Positions 31,159 through 39,377 of a stretch of 64,000 nucleotides of DNA are shown here, piece after piece. The DNA comes from an uncultured Gammaproteobacteria bacterium. GTDB taxonomy: Bacteria > Pseudomonadota > Gammaproteobacteria > Eutrophobiales > Eutrophobiaceae. Below the pieces are notes generated by a model. That model was not told the DNA's origin and did no database searches. It worked only from the letters and a program-made list of their open reading frames with translations. Position numbers and translations under genes: made by a program. The first letter of the stretch is position 1, and every line of letters starts with the position of its first letter. Location: positions 193,468 to 257,467 of the forward strand of contig CATOTD010000002.1 in NCBI GenBank assembly GCA_951812995.1, in the 5' to 3' direction.

Positions 31159-32457
31159 GGAAGCCTCTAAAAACCGTACATTTTGTGGTACGATCTGATT
31201 CACTTGATGTGGGAGGATTTTGTTTATGCACGCACCTGGATTGTTTGATTTGACGGATCATTTGGCGCGGCTTTCGGCGATGGGAGATCCGCTTGAGGTT
31301 TTGGAGCGGCACGTTGATTTCGAAGTGTTTCGCCCAGTTCTTGTTGAAGCGCTTGGCTATGGGGAACGTCCCAAAGGTGGTCGTCCGCCCTATGATGCCG
31401 TTGTGATGTTCAAGGTGCTGGTGTTGGCCTCGATGCACAATCTGAGCGATGAGCGGATAGAGTTTCTCATTCGTGCCCGTTTCAGTTGGTTGCGTTTCCT
31501 GGGATTTCAAATTGGGGAGCCGACACCTGATCAGAAGACGATCTGGCTTTTCAGAGAGAAGCTGACCTAGGCGGGTGTCTTCAAGGCCCTGTTTGCCGCG
31601 TTTGAAGCTCAGCTCTGCGCGCGGGGATACAAACCCACCGGCGGTCAGATTGTGGATGCCACGTTGGTCTTTGCCCCGCGCCAGCGGATGACGAAAGAAG
31701 AGAAAGCGCGCGCCAAGGCAGGTGAGGCCGCATCTGACATCTGGCCCGATGATCTGTCCAAGGCAGCGCAGAAAGACACCGATGCGCGTTGGACGGTCAA
31801 GTATTCAAAGGCCAAGACGACCAAGGAGGGTGAGGAGGATACTGGCCTTGTCGATATTTCGGTTCCCCACTTTGGGTACAAGAACCACGTGTCCATTGAC
31901 CGCAAATGGCGCTTCATCCGGGGTGAGACTGGCACGAATGCGGCTCGCTACGACGGGCATGAACGCTCCTCGGTTCTGGACGAGACAAACAGCTCGAAGG
32001 CGGTTTGGGCCGATACTGGATATCGGTCGTCCAAGAACGAAGACTGGCTCAAAGCACAGGGGTACCGCTCACACATTCACCGCAAGAAGCCACGCGGCAA
32101 ACCCATGGCCAAACACATTCGTCGGGGCAACGCGACACGCTCCGCCATCCGCGCCTGTGTTCGGCTACGAGAAAGGACCCATGGCTCTGACCATCCGCTC
32201 AATCGGCCAAACCCGTGCGAAGGCCCGCATGACCATGGCCAACCTGAGCTACAACTTCCGCCGTCTGATTTTCCACGAGCGACGACAGGCCACAGCCTGA
32301 CTCCGCCCAAATTCCGGAAATACCCGCCCTGGCAGACCCAAACAGCGCAACACAGCCTCAAATACCACCGACCTTGACCTTCACACCCGCTATGCGGGTG
32401 ACAACGACTGGTGCTCGCGTCAAAATCCATCCAGAATCAGCGTTGTTCGAGGTCTCC
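31159..32457 (+). mobile_element. IS5-A copy 2 (1299 bp)
   Basis: The same ends and length as the other IS5-A copies. The left flank is AACT and the right flank AAAT, so there is no clean target duplication. AACT does appear at the right flank of copy 3 (52301-52304). Confidence 0.85.
31226..32300 (+). pseudogene. IS5-A transposase, copy 2, inactive
   Basis: It starts MHAPGLFDLTDHLARL. TAG at 31568 in the LT-AGVF context, as in copy 1. The frame breaks after AIRAC as in the other copies; the C-terminus is readable in another frame to TGA 32298. The R-x-x-V-E catalytic segment is missing. Confidence 0.8.
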
Positions 32458-32534
32458 AAATGGTTTATTTATTTAGATCGCGGAGAGACTGATGAACACA
32501 ACAATATTGTCCAGACCGAGAAAACTGATACCGT

Positions 32535-32700
32535 GAGACCTTTGCACAAAACACCACATTTGAAGATTATGCCTACATTGGTTTAATGTTTAGCCGCTGG
32601 GCGGGGTCGATCTGGGCGTGGGTCGAACTAGGTCAAGCGGGGCTGGATCAGGTTGGACGTGGGTTGAGTCAAGCTGAGCCGAGCGTGGGTAAGCATCACT
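32535..32700. repeat. GAGACC-ended MITE with G-rich internal repeats, copy 2
   Basis: It begins GAGACCTTTGCACAAAACACC, matching the complement of the right end of the intact element at 62918-63030. A weakly conserved middle follows, then about 95 bp of degenerate GGGTCG-type repeats. The far terminus is missing; an IS5-B end begins at 32707. It does not encode anything recognisable. Confidence 0.6.
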
Positions 32701-32706
32701 TAAGGG

Positions 32707-33827
32707 AACCTCTATTAATGCAATCACTTTCCAATTTATTGGCTCAGAGAGGTTAAAAAAACCAATTTGATCCAAAAAGCCGGTAGTCTCCGTACAGCCC
32801 TTGTCTCGGCTTTACTTCGTTTTCAAGACGCACTGACCCGTTCCAGAAAGCATAAACGCCTCATATTGTACCTTAGATTCATCAAGCCGATATGCATGCT
32901 TGTTCGCGTAATGCAAATGCAAGGAACCGCTTTGCGGCGTAAATTGCGCTGTGCTCCAAACACAGGTTCGACCCGACTACGAACTTTGGAGCGCGTGCGC
33001 TTACCTTGCGCCTTGAGAAACGCTACTTTTTCCTCTGACCGATAGGCACTGTCAGCCCAGACATCTTTACTGGTATTGCTGTCATCTGGCAGGTCGGCAA
33101 AAACCTGCGCATCATGGACGCTGGCATCAGTGACCTGATAGTCACGAATCAACTTGTTGTCATGGTCTATCTGTATGTGGTTCTTGTAAGCAAAATGGCT
33201 ACGGCTATGTTTCTTCGTCCAGCGGGCCTCGGTATCTTTCTGACACCCTTTGTTATCGCACCAGGACAGCTCCTGCCTTAATCCGTGCATTGTCTTCCCA
33301 ACGCTTACGCGGCACCAGTGCCGGAATGATTGAGGAGGCAACTATCTGATCCTTGCGAGCGATATAAATCGCCTGGTTCAACGAGAACTGCTCAAACAAC
33401 GATTCCATCAGACCCAGCGCCGCTAACCGATGCTTGAATGCCCAGCAGGTTTTGGCATCAGCGACTCGTTGCTGGCTAGCAAGACCCAGAAACTGCTGGA
33501 AACTGCAACGGTCTTCGATTTGGTATTCCAACTGAGCATCGCTAAGACCATACAGATTTTGCACAAGCAGTCCCTTGAACATCATCACTACGTCTGTTGG
33601 GCGTTGCCCGCCTGACGCTTACGTTGTTTCTCATGAACCTTGTTCAACAACGACCGAAAAGATCCCCAGTCAACCGTCTTTTCCAGTTCAGGCAGAGGAT
33701 TACCCAACTGTTTGAGACGATAGTCTTGAAGATTAAACAGAGAACCGAAAATGTCATTGCTCATGGAAGTTTATTTGTCAGTTTGGAAACTTCAACATTA
33801 TACCAAATAACGTCATTAATAGAGATA
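32707..33827 (-). mobile_element. IS5-B copy A, inserted in cas9
   Basis: Ends AACCTCTATTAATG at 32707 and the complement of TATCTCTATTAATG at 33827; CTCTATTAATG is the shared inverted repeat. Other copies: 37918-40405 (interrupted), 47131-48220, and a right-end fragment at 53638-53728. The element abuts codon ~153 of the cas9 relic on its 33827 side. No direct target repeat is visible. Confidence 0.8.
32823..33764 (-). pseudogene. IS5-B transposase, copy A, broken
   Basis: ORF1 starts MSNDIFGSLFNLQDYRLKQL and ends QQT; homology resumes one frame over as VVMMFKGLLVQNLYGLSDAQ. A second break follows KAGAVLVR, with the rest (KDTEARWTKKHSRSHFAYKN to SAS) in another frame. The first catalytic Asp is replaced (QIVASSIIPA rather than the usual QIVDASI). 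The later Asp (KDVWADSAYRSE) and Glu (RSRVEPVFG) are present. Confidence 0.75.
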
Positions 33828-34288
33828 CCATTATCTCTGTTTCCATTACTTACCAACTCATCTTTTATCGTTTTCGGCAATTCATCAATTACTGCTTTGG
33901 GGAATTGAGACAACAACTCTCGCGGAAACTCACGCAAGATATCGGCATCGTATTCCTCGGTCAGATAGCTAAATCCCCGCCGGTTGAGCAAGAAGCTGAT
34001 AAGCTGCTGGATATCCTTGTTCCAGGGTAGCTTGAAATATTCTACCCAAATCAGTTTGAACAATCGCTTGACTATCTGCCGCCGGTCAAAACCACGCCGC
34101 TGGTGACGCTTGCTGGTACGCTCTTGCATCAGCAAGGTGTATGCGTCTTTTTCTAGCTGATAGACTCTGCCCGCTTTCTCGATCTCACCCAGCGTCTTAC
34201 CTGCTTCGTAGTGTGCAAAATAAACACCAGTATTTTTTGCGCCCAGATCGATTGCGATTGGGCTGATTAGATCACTTTTGTTTGACAT
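33828..34288 (-). pseudogene. cas9: Type II-B Cas9, N-terminal fragment truncated by IS5-B
   Basis: The first ~153 codons of a Cas9. RuvC-I is intact: SPIAIDLGAKNTGVYFAHYE, with the catalytic Asp at residue 13. It is followed by LLMQERTSKRHQRRGFDRRQ and IVKRLFKLIW (arginine-rich bridge helix) and LISFLLNRRGFSYLTEEYD. Each block aligns by eye with the start of Francisella novicida Cas9 (IDLGVKNTG, RTARRHQRRGIDRKQLVKRL, FLFNRRGFSFIT). A strong AAGGAGAG site lies just before the ATG at 34288. HNH, RuvC-II/III and PAM-interacting domains are gone; no cas1, cas2 or cas4 is in the window. It cannot cut DNA. Confidence 0.88.
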
Positions 34289-34568
34289 ATCACTCTCCTT
34301 AAAAACCTTACAGCATTTGAGTTACCTAAGCTGGCTTTTTATACACCATTACGGTCAGATTGTTTTGCAGGACGATGACCGATACAGATTATAGGCGCAC
34401 TACCCGTAAACAGATTTTCTACGATAAAGATTATGCCATTTTAGACTGGTAGCGTCCCGCGTTTTTTGCTGTTTAGCACAAGCAACAGAATGTATTCATC
34501 GAAAATACTTGGCAAGCGCACGATATTTTTAAAATCACGATTCCATTCCCTTCAAGCCTTTCCATCCT

Positions 34569-34643
34569 GATACCTTTGTACTAAAGCAATCCCGACCCGG
34601 TCCAACCCAACCCCGCCCATGACGGGCTTAATGCAGCGGTCTC
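34569..34643. repeat. Short MITE copy 3
   Basis: About 75 bp. GATACCTTTGTACTAAAGC on the left closely resembles the GAGACCTTTGCACTAAAGC end of the element at 62918. On the right, GCAGCGGTCTC resembles its complement. The middle has CCCGACCCGG-type repeats. It lies in the leader region of the cas9 relic. Confidence 0.55.
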
Positions 34644-34648
34644 ATCCT

Positions 34649-34685
34649 GCTACAGCTTCTCAACACCGTGTACCGCGACTGAAAC
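34649..34685 (+). other. Possible type II-B CRISPR repeat or tracr anti-repeat relic
   Basis: A 37-nt stretch ending CCGCGACTGAAAC, 361 nt upstream of the cas9 start. Known type II-B repeats are 37 nt and end in CTGAAAC or GTGAAAC (Francisella, Legionella, Wolinella, from memory). Only one copy is present, its left boundary is arbitrary, and no spacer or second repeat follows, so this is a weak suggestion based on ending and location. Confidence 0.25.
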
Positions 34686-34843
34686 GCCATGCAAACCTTG
34701 TAATATAGACAAACAATTCCAACACCATGATGTTGATATTAGCGGTTAATGAATAATTGATGGCATTGATAAATAACGGCCATACTTCATGTTATTTCTG
34801 GCTTAATTCAGCTAAGTATTTGCTGTTGTTAAGAGTTGCTTTC

Positions 34844-35058
34844 TTATCCACATTTTCTGTGGATAGTGCTGTGGATATTGTGCTCACAGTGCTTCAATAT
34901 GACCATGGTTATGTCCTCTATGACAAAAGTGTTAAAAACTAACCAATAATTAATATTTATTTATTATTCAATGGCTTACACTATTGTTATTTGTCTTCAG
35001 GGAAATTTAGTCGTTATTATGTTGCTACCAATGCGATTAGCTGCATCGCTGTGCATAA
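34844..35058. promoter_or_regulatory. Cluster of DnaA-box-like 9-mers
   Basis: TTATCCACA at 34844 is a perfect DnaA box. CTATCCACA (complement, 34858-34866) and ATATCCACA (complement, 34870-34878) each differ at one position, and TTATGCACA (complement, 35050-35058) fits TTATNCACA. The stretch between 34940 and 34980 is strongly AT-rich. The cluster lies between the cas9 relic and engB. It could be a replication origin, a DnaA-regulated site or chance; no gene was recognised from 34686 to 35120. Confidence 0.35.
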
Positions 35059-35088
35059 AAATTTATTATTGACAAAAACTAAAACAGG

Positions 35089-35117
35089 GGAACTCTGTAT
35101 AAGACCTATGTTCTAAC
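35089..35117 (+). promoter_or_regulatory. SigmaE (RpoE/AlgU)-type promoter
   Basis: GGAACTC (35089-35095) and TCTAA (35112-35116) are separated by 16 bp. This closely matches the extracytoplasmic-stress sigma consensus GGAACTT / TCTRA with 16 bp spacing. It directly precedes a short stretch with two hairpins and a strong terminator, predicting a small RNA starting near 35122. Confidence 0.65.
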
Positions 35118-35121
35118 AATG

Positions 35122-35244
35122 CAGAAGCAAATTTTCCTGCCTACCCCTGGGTAGGAAAAGCGTCGGGAAAGTCATATCTTCCGACCATCATTATTATAGA
35201 CCCTGGATGTAATTACCCCTCCCTAGCACATCCGGGGTTTTTTT
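35122..35244 (+). ncRNA. Candidate Spot42/ErsA-position small RNA
   Basis: About 123 nt between a sigmaE-type promoter and a rho-independent terminator. Hairpins: CCTACC/GGTAGG at 35140-35155, and GTCGG..AAG / CTT-CCGAC at 35162-35185. It sits just past the 3' end of engB and converges on it. In E. coli this locus (between polA and yihA/engB) encodes Spot 42, and in Pseudomonas it encodes the AlgU-dependent RNA ErsA. The promoter type fits ErsA. No primary-sequence comparison could be made, and polA is not next door here. Confidence 0.6.
35200..35244 (+). terminator. Rho-independent terminator of the small RNA
   Basis: ACCCTGGATG (35200-35209) pairs over 10 positions with CATCCGGGGT (35229-35238), with one G-U pair. 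Seven T residues follow immediately (35238-35244). It ends 17 bp before the engB stop codon. Confidence 0.85.
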
Positions 35245-35260
35245 ATGCGTTAGCATCAGT

Positions 35261-35869
35261 CTAAAAAAGCCAATCTGCGAGTCTCTGGCGGGACTCATCA
35301 AGCCCAACACCTGTGAGTGCAGAAAATTGTTGAACGCTGGCATTGATAGCGGGTAATTCAGCGCGCACTTTGGCCATAGCCTTATTGGCCGCATGTTTAG
35401 ACAACTTATCCGATTTGTTCAAAAGGATATGTAGCGGTAAGTCGCACCGCTTGCAGTAATCAAGCATAACGTGATCCAATTTTCCCATTGGATGGCGGAT
35501 ATCCATAATTAAAAATATCCCTTTAAGAGACGTTCTCTCTTGCAGATAGCGCGCTAATAATGTTGTCCACGCATTGCGCGTTGATGCATTGACTCGCGCA
35601 TAGCCATAGCCCGGTAAATCAACAATATGCGTCGCATCATTGTACGCAAAATAATTCAGCTCTCTGGTTCTGCCGGGTAATTTACTCGTCCTTGCAAGTG
35701 CACGGCGGTGGGTAATTTTATTCAGGACACTCGATTTTCCAACATTAGAACGCCCTGCAAAGGCAACCTCAGCCTTGGTAACAGAGGGAAGCTGACTAAA
35801 CGATACAACGCCTTTGATAAATTCAAAACGGCTGTACCAGCCATTGGGTAATGTTTGTTCAATATTTAT
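35261..35869 (-). CDS. engB: Ribosome biogenesis GTPase EngB (YihA/YsxC)
   Basis: The G motifs are all present: G1 FAGRSNVGKSS, G3 VDLPGYGYA, G4 LLNKSDK and G5 SALTG. The frame is continuous from a stop near 35987 to the TAG... region and carries the whole domain. No ATG, GTG or TTG occurs in frame before codon ~122. The best start by length (202 aa; E. coli has 210) and by a GGAG site 9 nt upstream is ATA at 35869, giving an N-terminus of about 40 residues before EVAFAGRSN. EngB is needed for 50S assembly. Synteny with cytochrome c4 and dsbA matches Pseudomonas. Confidence 0.8.
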   Translation of the reverse strand: MNIEQTLPNGWYSRFEFIKGVVSFSQLPSVTKAEVAFAGRSNVGKSSVLNKITHRRALARTSKLPGRTRELNYFAYNDATHIVDLPGYGYARVNASTRNAWTTLLARYLQERTSLKGIFLIMDIRHPMGKLDHVMLDYCKRCDLPLHILLNKSDKLSKHAANKAMAKVRAELPAINASVQQFSALTGVGLDESRQRLADWLF

Positions 35870-36042
35870 AGATTTTAACTCCGTTGAATTGTCAGGTTCT
35901 GTCTTATTGGTTAGAATGAGCCGCGCATTACTGAAGATGATTAACCACTCATTTTGTATCAGGGCGCTACCTGAACAGTAATCATACTATGAGTTTATCG
36001 TCACTACTTGACATATTTGTCAGTTAAAGGATCGTAAGCATT

Positions 36043-36651
36043 ATGAATAATTTTTATTTCACTGTTATCAGTCTATTGCTACTAAACGCTGGTGTTAGTT
36101 TTGCTGCCGATGGCGATCCTGTGAAGGGCAAGGCACTTTCACAACCCTGTGCTGCGTGCCATGGTGCCGATGGTAATAGCGTGAGTCCAATCTGGCCAAA
36201 ACTTGCCGGTCAACATGTCGACTATTTTGTTAAACAATTACAGGATTTCAAGGCGGGTAACCGCGTCAATGCGCAGATGGCACCGATGGTAGCATCATTG
36301 AGTGAACAGGATATGTATGATCTAGGGGCTTATTATGCCCGCCAAAAAATTACCACGGGTGTTGCAGACCCGGTGCTGGTTGAAGCAGGTCAACTTATCT
36401 ATCGCGCTGGCGACTATATTACGGGTGTCCCCGCCTGCATGGCCTGTCACGGGCCTAATGGTGCTGGCAACCCAACTGCCTTGTACCCGGCTTTAAGTGG
36501 TCAACACGCGGCCTATACTGCCAATCAGCTAAAAATGTTCAAGGCTGAAGAACGTAAGAATGACCCGAATAATATGATGCGTACGATTACCGGGCCGATG
36601 ACGAATCGCCAAATCGAGGCCGTCTCTGAATATATTCAGGGCTTACACTAA
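36043..36651 (+). CDS. Cytochrome c4 (periplasmic di-heme)
   Basis: A 202-aa protein with a Sec signal (cleavage near VSFA/ADG) and two haem-binding CxxCH motifs, CAACH at 36-40 and CMACH at 132-136, one in each of two homologous halves. Conserved axial-Met contexts (MAPMVASLS and MMRTITGPMT) are visible. It carries electrons in the periplasm, typically to a terminal oxidase. It is transcribed divergently from engB and followed by dsbA, the usual gammaproteobacterial neighbourhood. Confidence 0.93.
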   Translation: MNNFYFTVISLLLLNAGVSFAADGDPVKGKALSQPCAACHGADGNSVSPIWPKLAGQHVDYFVKQLQDFKAGNRVNAQMAPMVASLSEQDMYDLGAYYARQKITTGVADPVLVEAGQLIYRAGDYITGVPACMACHGPNGAGNPTALYPALSGQHAAYTANQLKMFKAEERKNDPNNMMRTITGPMTNRQIEAVSEYIQGLH

Positions 36652-36749
36652 AAAGATCAAAAATGCTGACGCAAAATCTCTGATTTACAGGTCTTAAGTC
36701 GCTAAAGGTATAAAACTCGAAAATTAATCAGCAATTTTAAGGGATACGC

Positions 36750-37637
36750 ATGAAAAAAATTATCACGACTCTTTTTACGATTTCACTGCTTTTCACAAGT
36801 AGCCAATCAATAGCCGCGGGGGATGGCTATGTGCGCATTACGCCAACCCAGCCCACGCAAACTGCGGGCAAGATCGAAGTATTGGAAGTTTTCTGGTATG
36901 CCTGTCCGCATTGTTTCGATTTTGAACCCTATATAAGCAAATGGTTAGCAACCAAACCGGATGATGTTGCATTTCGCCGTATGCCAGGTATTTTTCGCGA
37001 AAGCTGGATCCCGCACGCCAAGGCCTACTATACGGCTGAAAAATTAGGTGTCCTGGACACTATCCATACAGCATTATTTGATGCTATACACAAGCGCAAG
37101 AAAAAGATTCATGGCGACGATGCCATAAAAAAATTCTTTGTCCAGCACGGTGTTGACCGCGCCGAATTTATGAAAATATATGAATCTGGCGAGGTTGAGC
37201 GTAAGGTGAAACAAGCCTATGTCATGGGTCAGCGTTATAAACTCATGGGGGTGCCAGCCGTTATTGTGAATGGCAAGTATATGATCAGTGGCTCTACCGC
37301 TGGCAGCTTTGAGAATGTACTAAAAGTGATTAACCAACTTGTCGATAAAGAACGGGCCAGCACGGGCGTTTATGATGAAAAGCCAAAGGCTTCTTCAACA
37401 TCAAGCAAATCACAAAAATCTGAAAGCACCAAAAAGGTGGATCCCTCGAAACCTTCATGGACTACTTTAACCTCAAAGGATGAAATGACAGGCAAATTTT
37501 CGGCATATGCATTGTCTTCTACTGCTTACCCTTCCAAGAAAATGGAATTTCCATACCATGATGTAAATAGCTGGGTGTTGGCTACGATGCAAAGAACGAA
37601 TGGGTTTACTTCGGTTTTAATAATGCTCCAAATCTAG
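36750..37637 (+). CDS. dsbA: Thiol:disulfide oxidoreductase DsbA with C-terminal extension
   Basis: Residues 1-23 form a signal peptide. The thioredoxin-like domain has the active site Cys52-Pro-His-Cys55 and the cis-Pro loop GVPAV (167-171). The DsbA part ends near residue 205, the normal length. The frame continues through a Ser/Lys-rich linker (ASSTSSKSQKSESTKKVDPS) into a second domain starting WTTLTSKDEMTGKFSAYALS, which is broken by a frameshift near codon 275, giving a stop at 37637. The DsbA part should still work in the periplasm. Confidence 0.88.
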   Translation: MKKIITTLFTISLLFTSSQSIAAGDGYVRITPTQPTQTAGKIEVLEVFWYACPHCFDFEPYISKWLATKPDDVAFRRMPGIFRESWIPHAKAYYTAEKLGVLDTIHTALFDAIHKRKKKIHGDDAIKKFFVQHGVDRAEFMKIYESGEVERKVKQAYVMGQRYKLMGVPAVIVNGKYMISGSTAGSFENVLKVINQLVDKERASTGVYDEKPKASSTSSKSQKSESTKKVDPSKPSWTTLTSKDEMTGKFSAYALSSTAYPSKKMEFPYHDVNSWVLATMQRTNGFTSVLIMLQI

Positions 37638-37917
37638 CAAACGATGAGACTGAATATGGTTACAACCTGATTCGCACTCGTATTAGGTGGAACGACAACG
37701 TCTAGAATGTATCATTAACTCAAGATTGGAGTTCAAAGTTTATAGACTTCGATAACGACATTGTTGCTATATCAAAAATTGTAGCATCCAGCACGGTATT
37801 GCTTGAGCTTCCATGGTACGGACAACAACCGACTTATTTCAAGTATTCTCTTAACGGCTCACCAAAAGCAATTTCCGAGATTAGGGCAAAATGTGCTACC
37901 AACAGGGTATCTCTATT
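37456..37917 (+). pseudogene. VasI-like domain fused after DsbA, broken
   Basis: Read across a one-base loss near 37577, the domain continues GVGYDAKNEWVYFGFNNAPN, LANDETEYGYNLIRTRIRWN, a TAG at 37702, and then DNDIVAISKIVASSTVLLEL to SEIRAKC. The general pattern (W-T-x-DPMTG start, FGFNNAPNL, S-T-V-LLEL-x-WYG end) recalls the VasI domain of some type VI secretion loci and related proteins of unknown role. It is cut off at 37918 by IS5-B. The family call is tentative. Confidence 0.5.
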
Positions 37918-38008
37918 AATTACGCTATTTGGTACAATGTTGAAGTTTCCAAACTGACAAAGAAACTTCCATGAGCAATGACATTTTCAGTTCCCTGTTT
38001 AATCTTCA

Positions 38009-39377
38009 GATAACATAAATTATCTTTCGCAAATATGAAGAGGCGGTTTTCCTTTATCTGGTTAAATAAAAAGTGACATAACCATTTATTTGACCAGGAG
38101 AAGAGTCGCCATGAGCGATGATACAAACAAGCACTTGAACAATGTAGTCCCTATTGATGAACAGGCACTGCAGGGCCATCTCAACAAAGTGGTACTGAAG
38201 ACTGTGGCAGACACCCGCAAGCAGATGCTGGACGTTGAGGCTGATGCGCTGGTGGGTGCTGATCGATACGAACGCACTGAGACGCGCAAAGACGACCGGT
38301 CTGGTAGCTACACCAGGAAGTGCCACACAAGGGCCGGAGAGCTTGAGTTAAAGATGCCGAAGCTACGCAAGCAGACCTTTGAGATGGCGATCATAGAGCG
38401 CTATCGACACCGTGTAGCGTCAATTGAAGAGGCGTTGCTCGAGATGTATCTGGCAGGTGTTTCAGTACAACGTGTAGAAGACATTACCGCAGCATTGTGG
38501 GGTACCCGTGTCAGCTTAGGGACTATTTCAAAGCTCAACCAGCGTATCTATGGGCAGATTGAAGAGTGGCGTAATCGCCCCATAGAGGGTGATTTCCCTT
38601 ATGTATACCTGGACGGTGTTGTGCTCAAACGCAGTTGGGGCGGTGCAGTGAAGAACGTTTCTGTTCTAGTCGCCATAGGTGTTGGGGACGATGGCTACCG
38701 CCGCATTCCAGGGATTGTTGAAGGTACTAAGGAGGATAAGGTGGGATGGTCAGGATGCCTGCGTCATTTGCAGGCACGCGGTCTCAAGGGCATCAGGTTG
38801 GTGCTCAGTGATGCCTGTCTTGGGCGCAAGGAGTCGATCGGTGACTTCTACCCTGAAGCTGGCTGGCAGTGTTGTATTGTGCACTTCTACCGCAACGTCT
38901 TCAGTCATGTGTCTCGTGGTCGTGTCAAAGAAGTCTCTCGCATGTTGCAGGCTATCCATGCATCTGAATATCTGGAATCTGCCAGGCATAAGGCCACGGA
39001 GGTCGAGAAGAAACTCAGGGACATGAAGTTATCGAGTGTAGCGGATTGGCTGGGTAGTGCATGGAAGAGACCCTGACGTATTATCGGTTTCCAGAAGAGC
39101 ACTGGATTTGCATTCGGACTAACAATCCTTTGGAGCGGATTATCCGAGAAATCAGGCGGCGAACTCAAGTAGTGGGAGCATTCCCGGATGGCAACTCGGC
39201 GTTGATGCTTTGTGCGGCAAGGCTTAGACACATCGCGGGGAGCTAGTGGGGAACGCGGAAATATCTGAACATGGATTTGCTCCAAGAGATGGATAAAGAA
39301 AAGGACTTTCAGGTAGCGTAACAAACAGATTTAAGGGAAAGCCAAATCAGAAAGTGCGAAAGATTATTGACACTGCC
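38009..39377 (+). mobile_element. IS256-C copy 2 with 8-bp target duplication
   Basis: It begins GATAACATAAATTATCTTTC and ends TTATTGACACTGCC. AATCTTCA occurs immediately before (38001-38008) and after (39378-39385), and the uninterrupted IS5-B copy C has a single AATCTTCA at the same place. This fixes the exact ends of the element (1369 bp). Confidence 0.95.
38111..39321 (+). pseudogene. IS256-C transposase, copy 2, two-part reading frame
   Basis: The first frame (MSDDTNKHLNNVVPIDEQAL) ends at the same WLGSAWKRP break as copy 1. The continuation MEETLTYYRFPEEHW starts at 39061 and stops at the same TAG (39244). Compared with copy 1 there are several amino-acid changes (for example ADTRKQML for EDTLNQIL), so the copies diverged while keeping the lesions. 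Confidence 0.8.

Noticed and set aside
32077..32430. Long frames on the opposite strand of the IS5-A copies
   Set aside because: They are mirror frames of a GC-rich transposase and repeat in all copies without protein-family resemblance.
34649..34760. A CRISPR array in the cas9 leader
   Set aside because: A second partial match (CAACACC at 34720) is only 59 nt from the first, too close for a 37-nt repeat plus a normal spacer, and the rest of the unit does not match.
34757..34942. A 61-codon frame in the spacer before the small RNA
   Set aside because: No family resemblance, no ribosome site, and it spans the DnaA-box-like repeats.
35069..35105. A sigma70 promoter TTGACA ... TATAAG before the small RNA
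   Set aside because: The spacing is 23 bp, too long; the overlapping GGAACTC-16-TCTAA fits a sigmaE promoter much better.
37456..37917. A type VI secretion locus
   Set aside because: Only one VasI-like domain is seen, fused to DsbA and broken; no other secretion genes are present.
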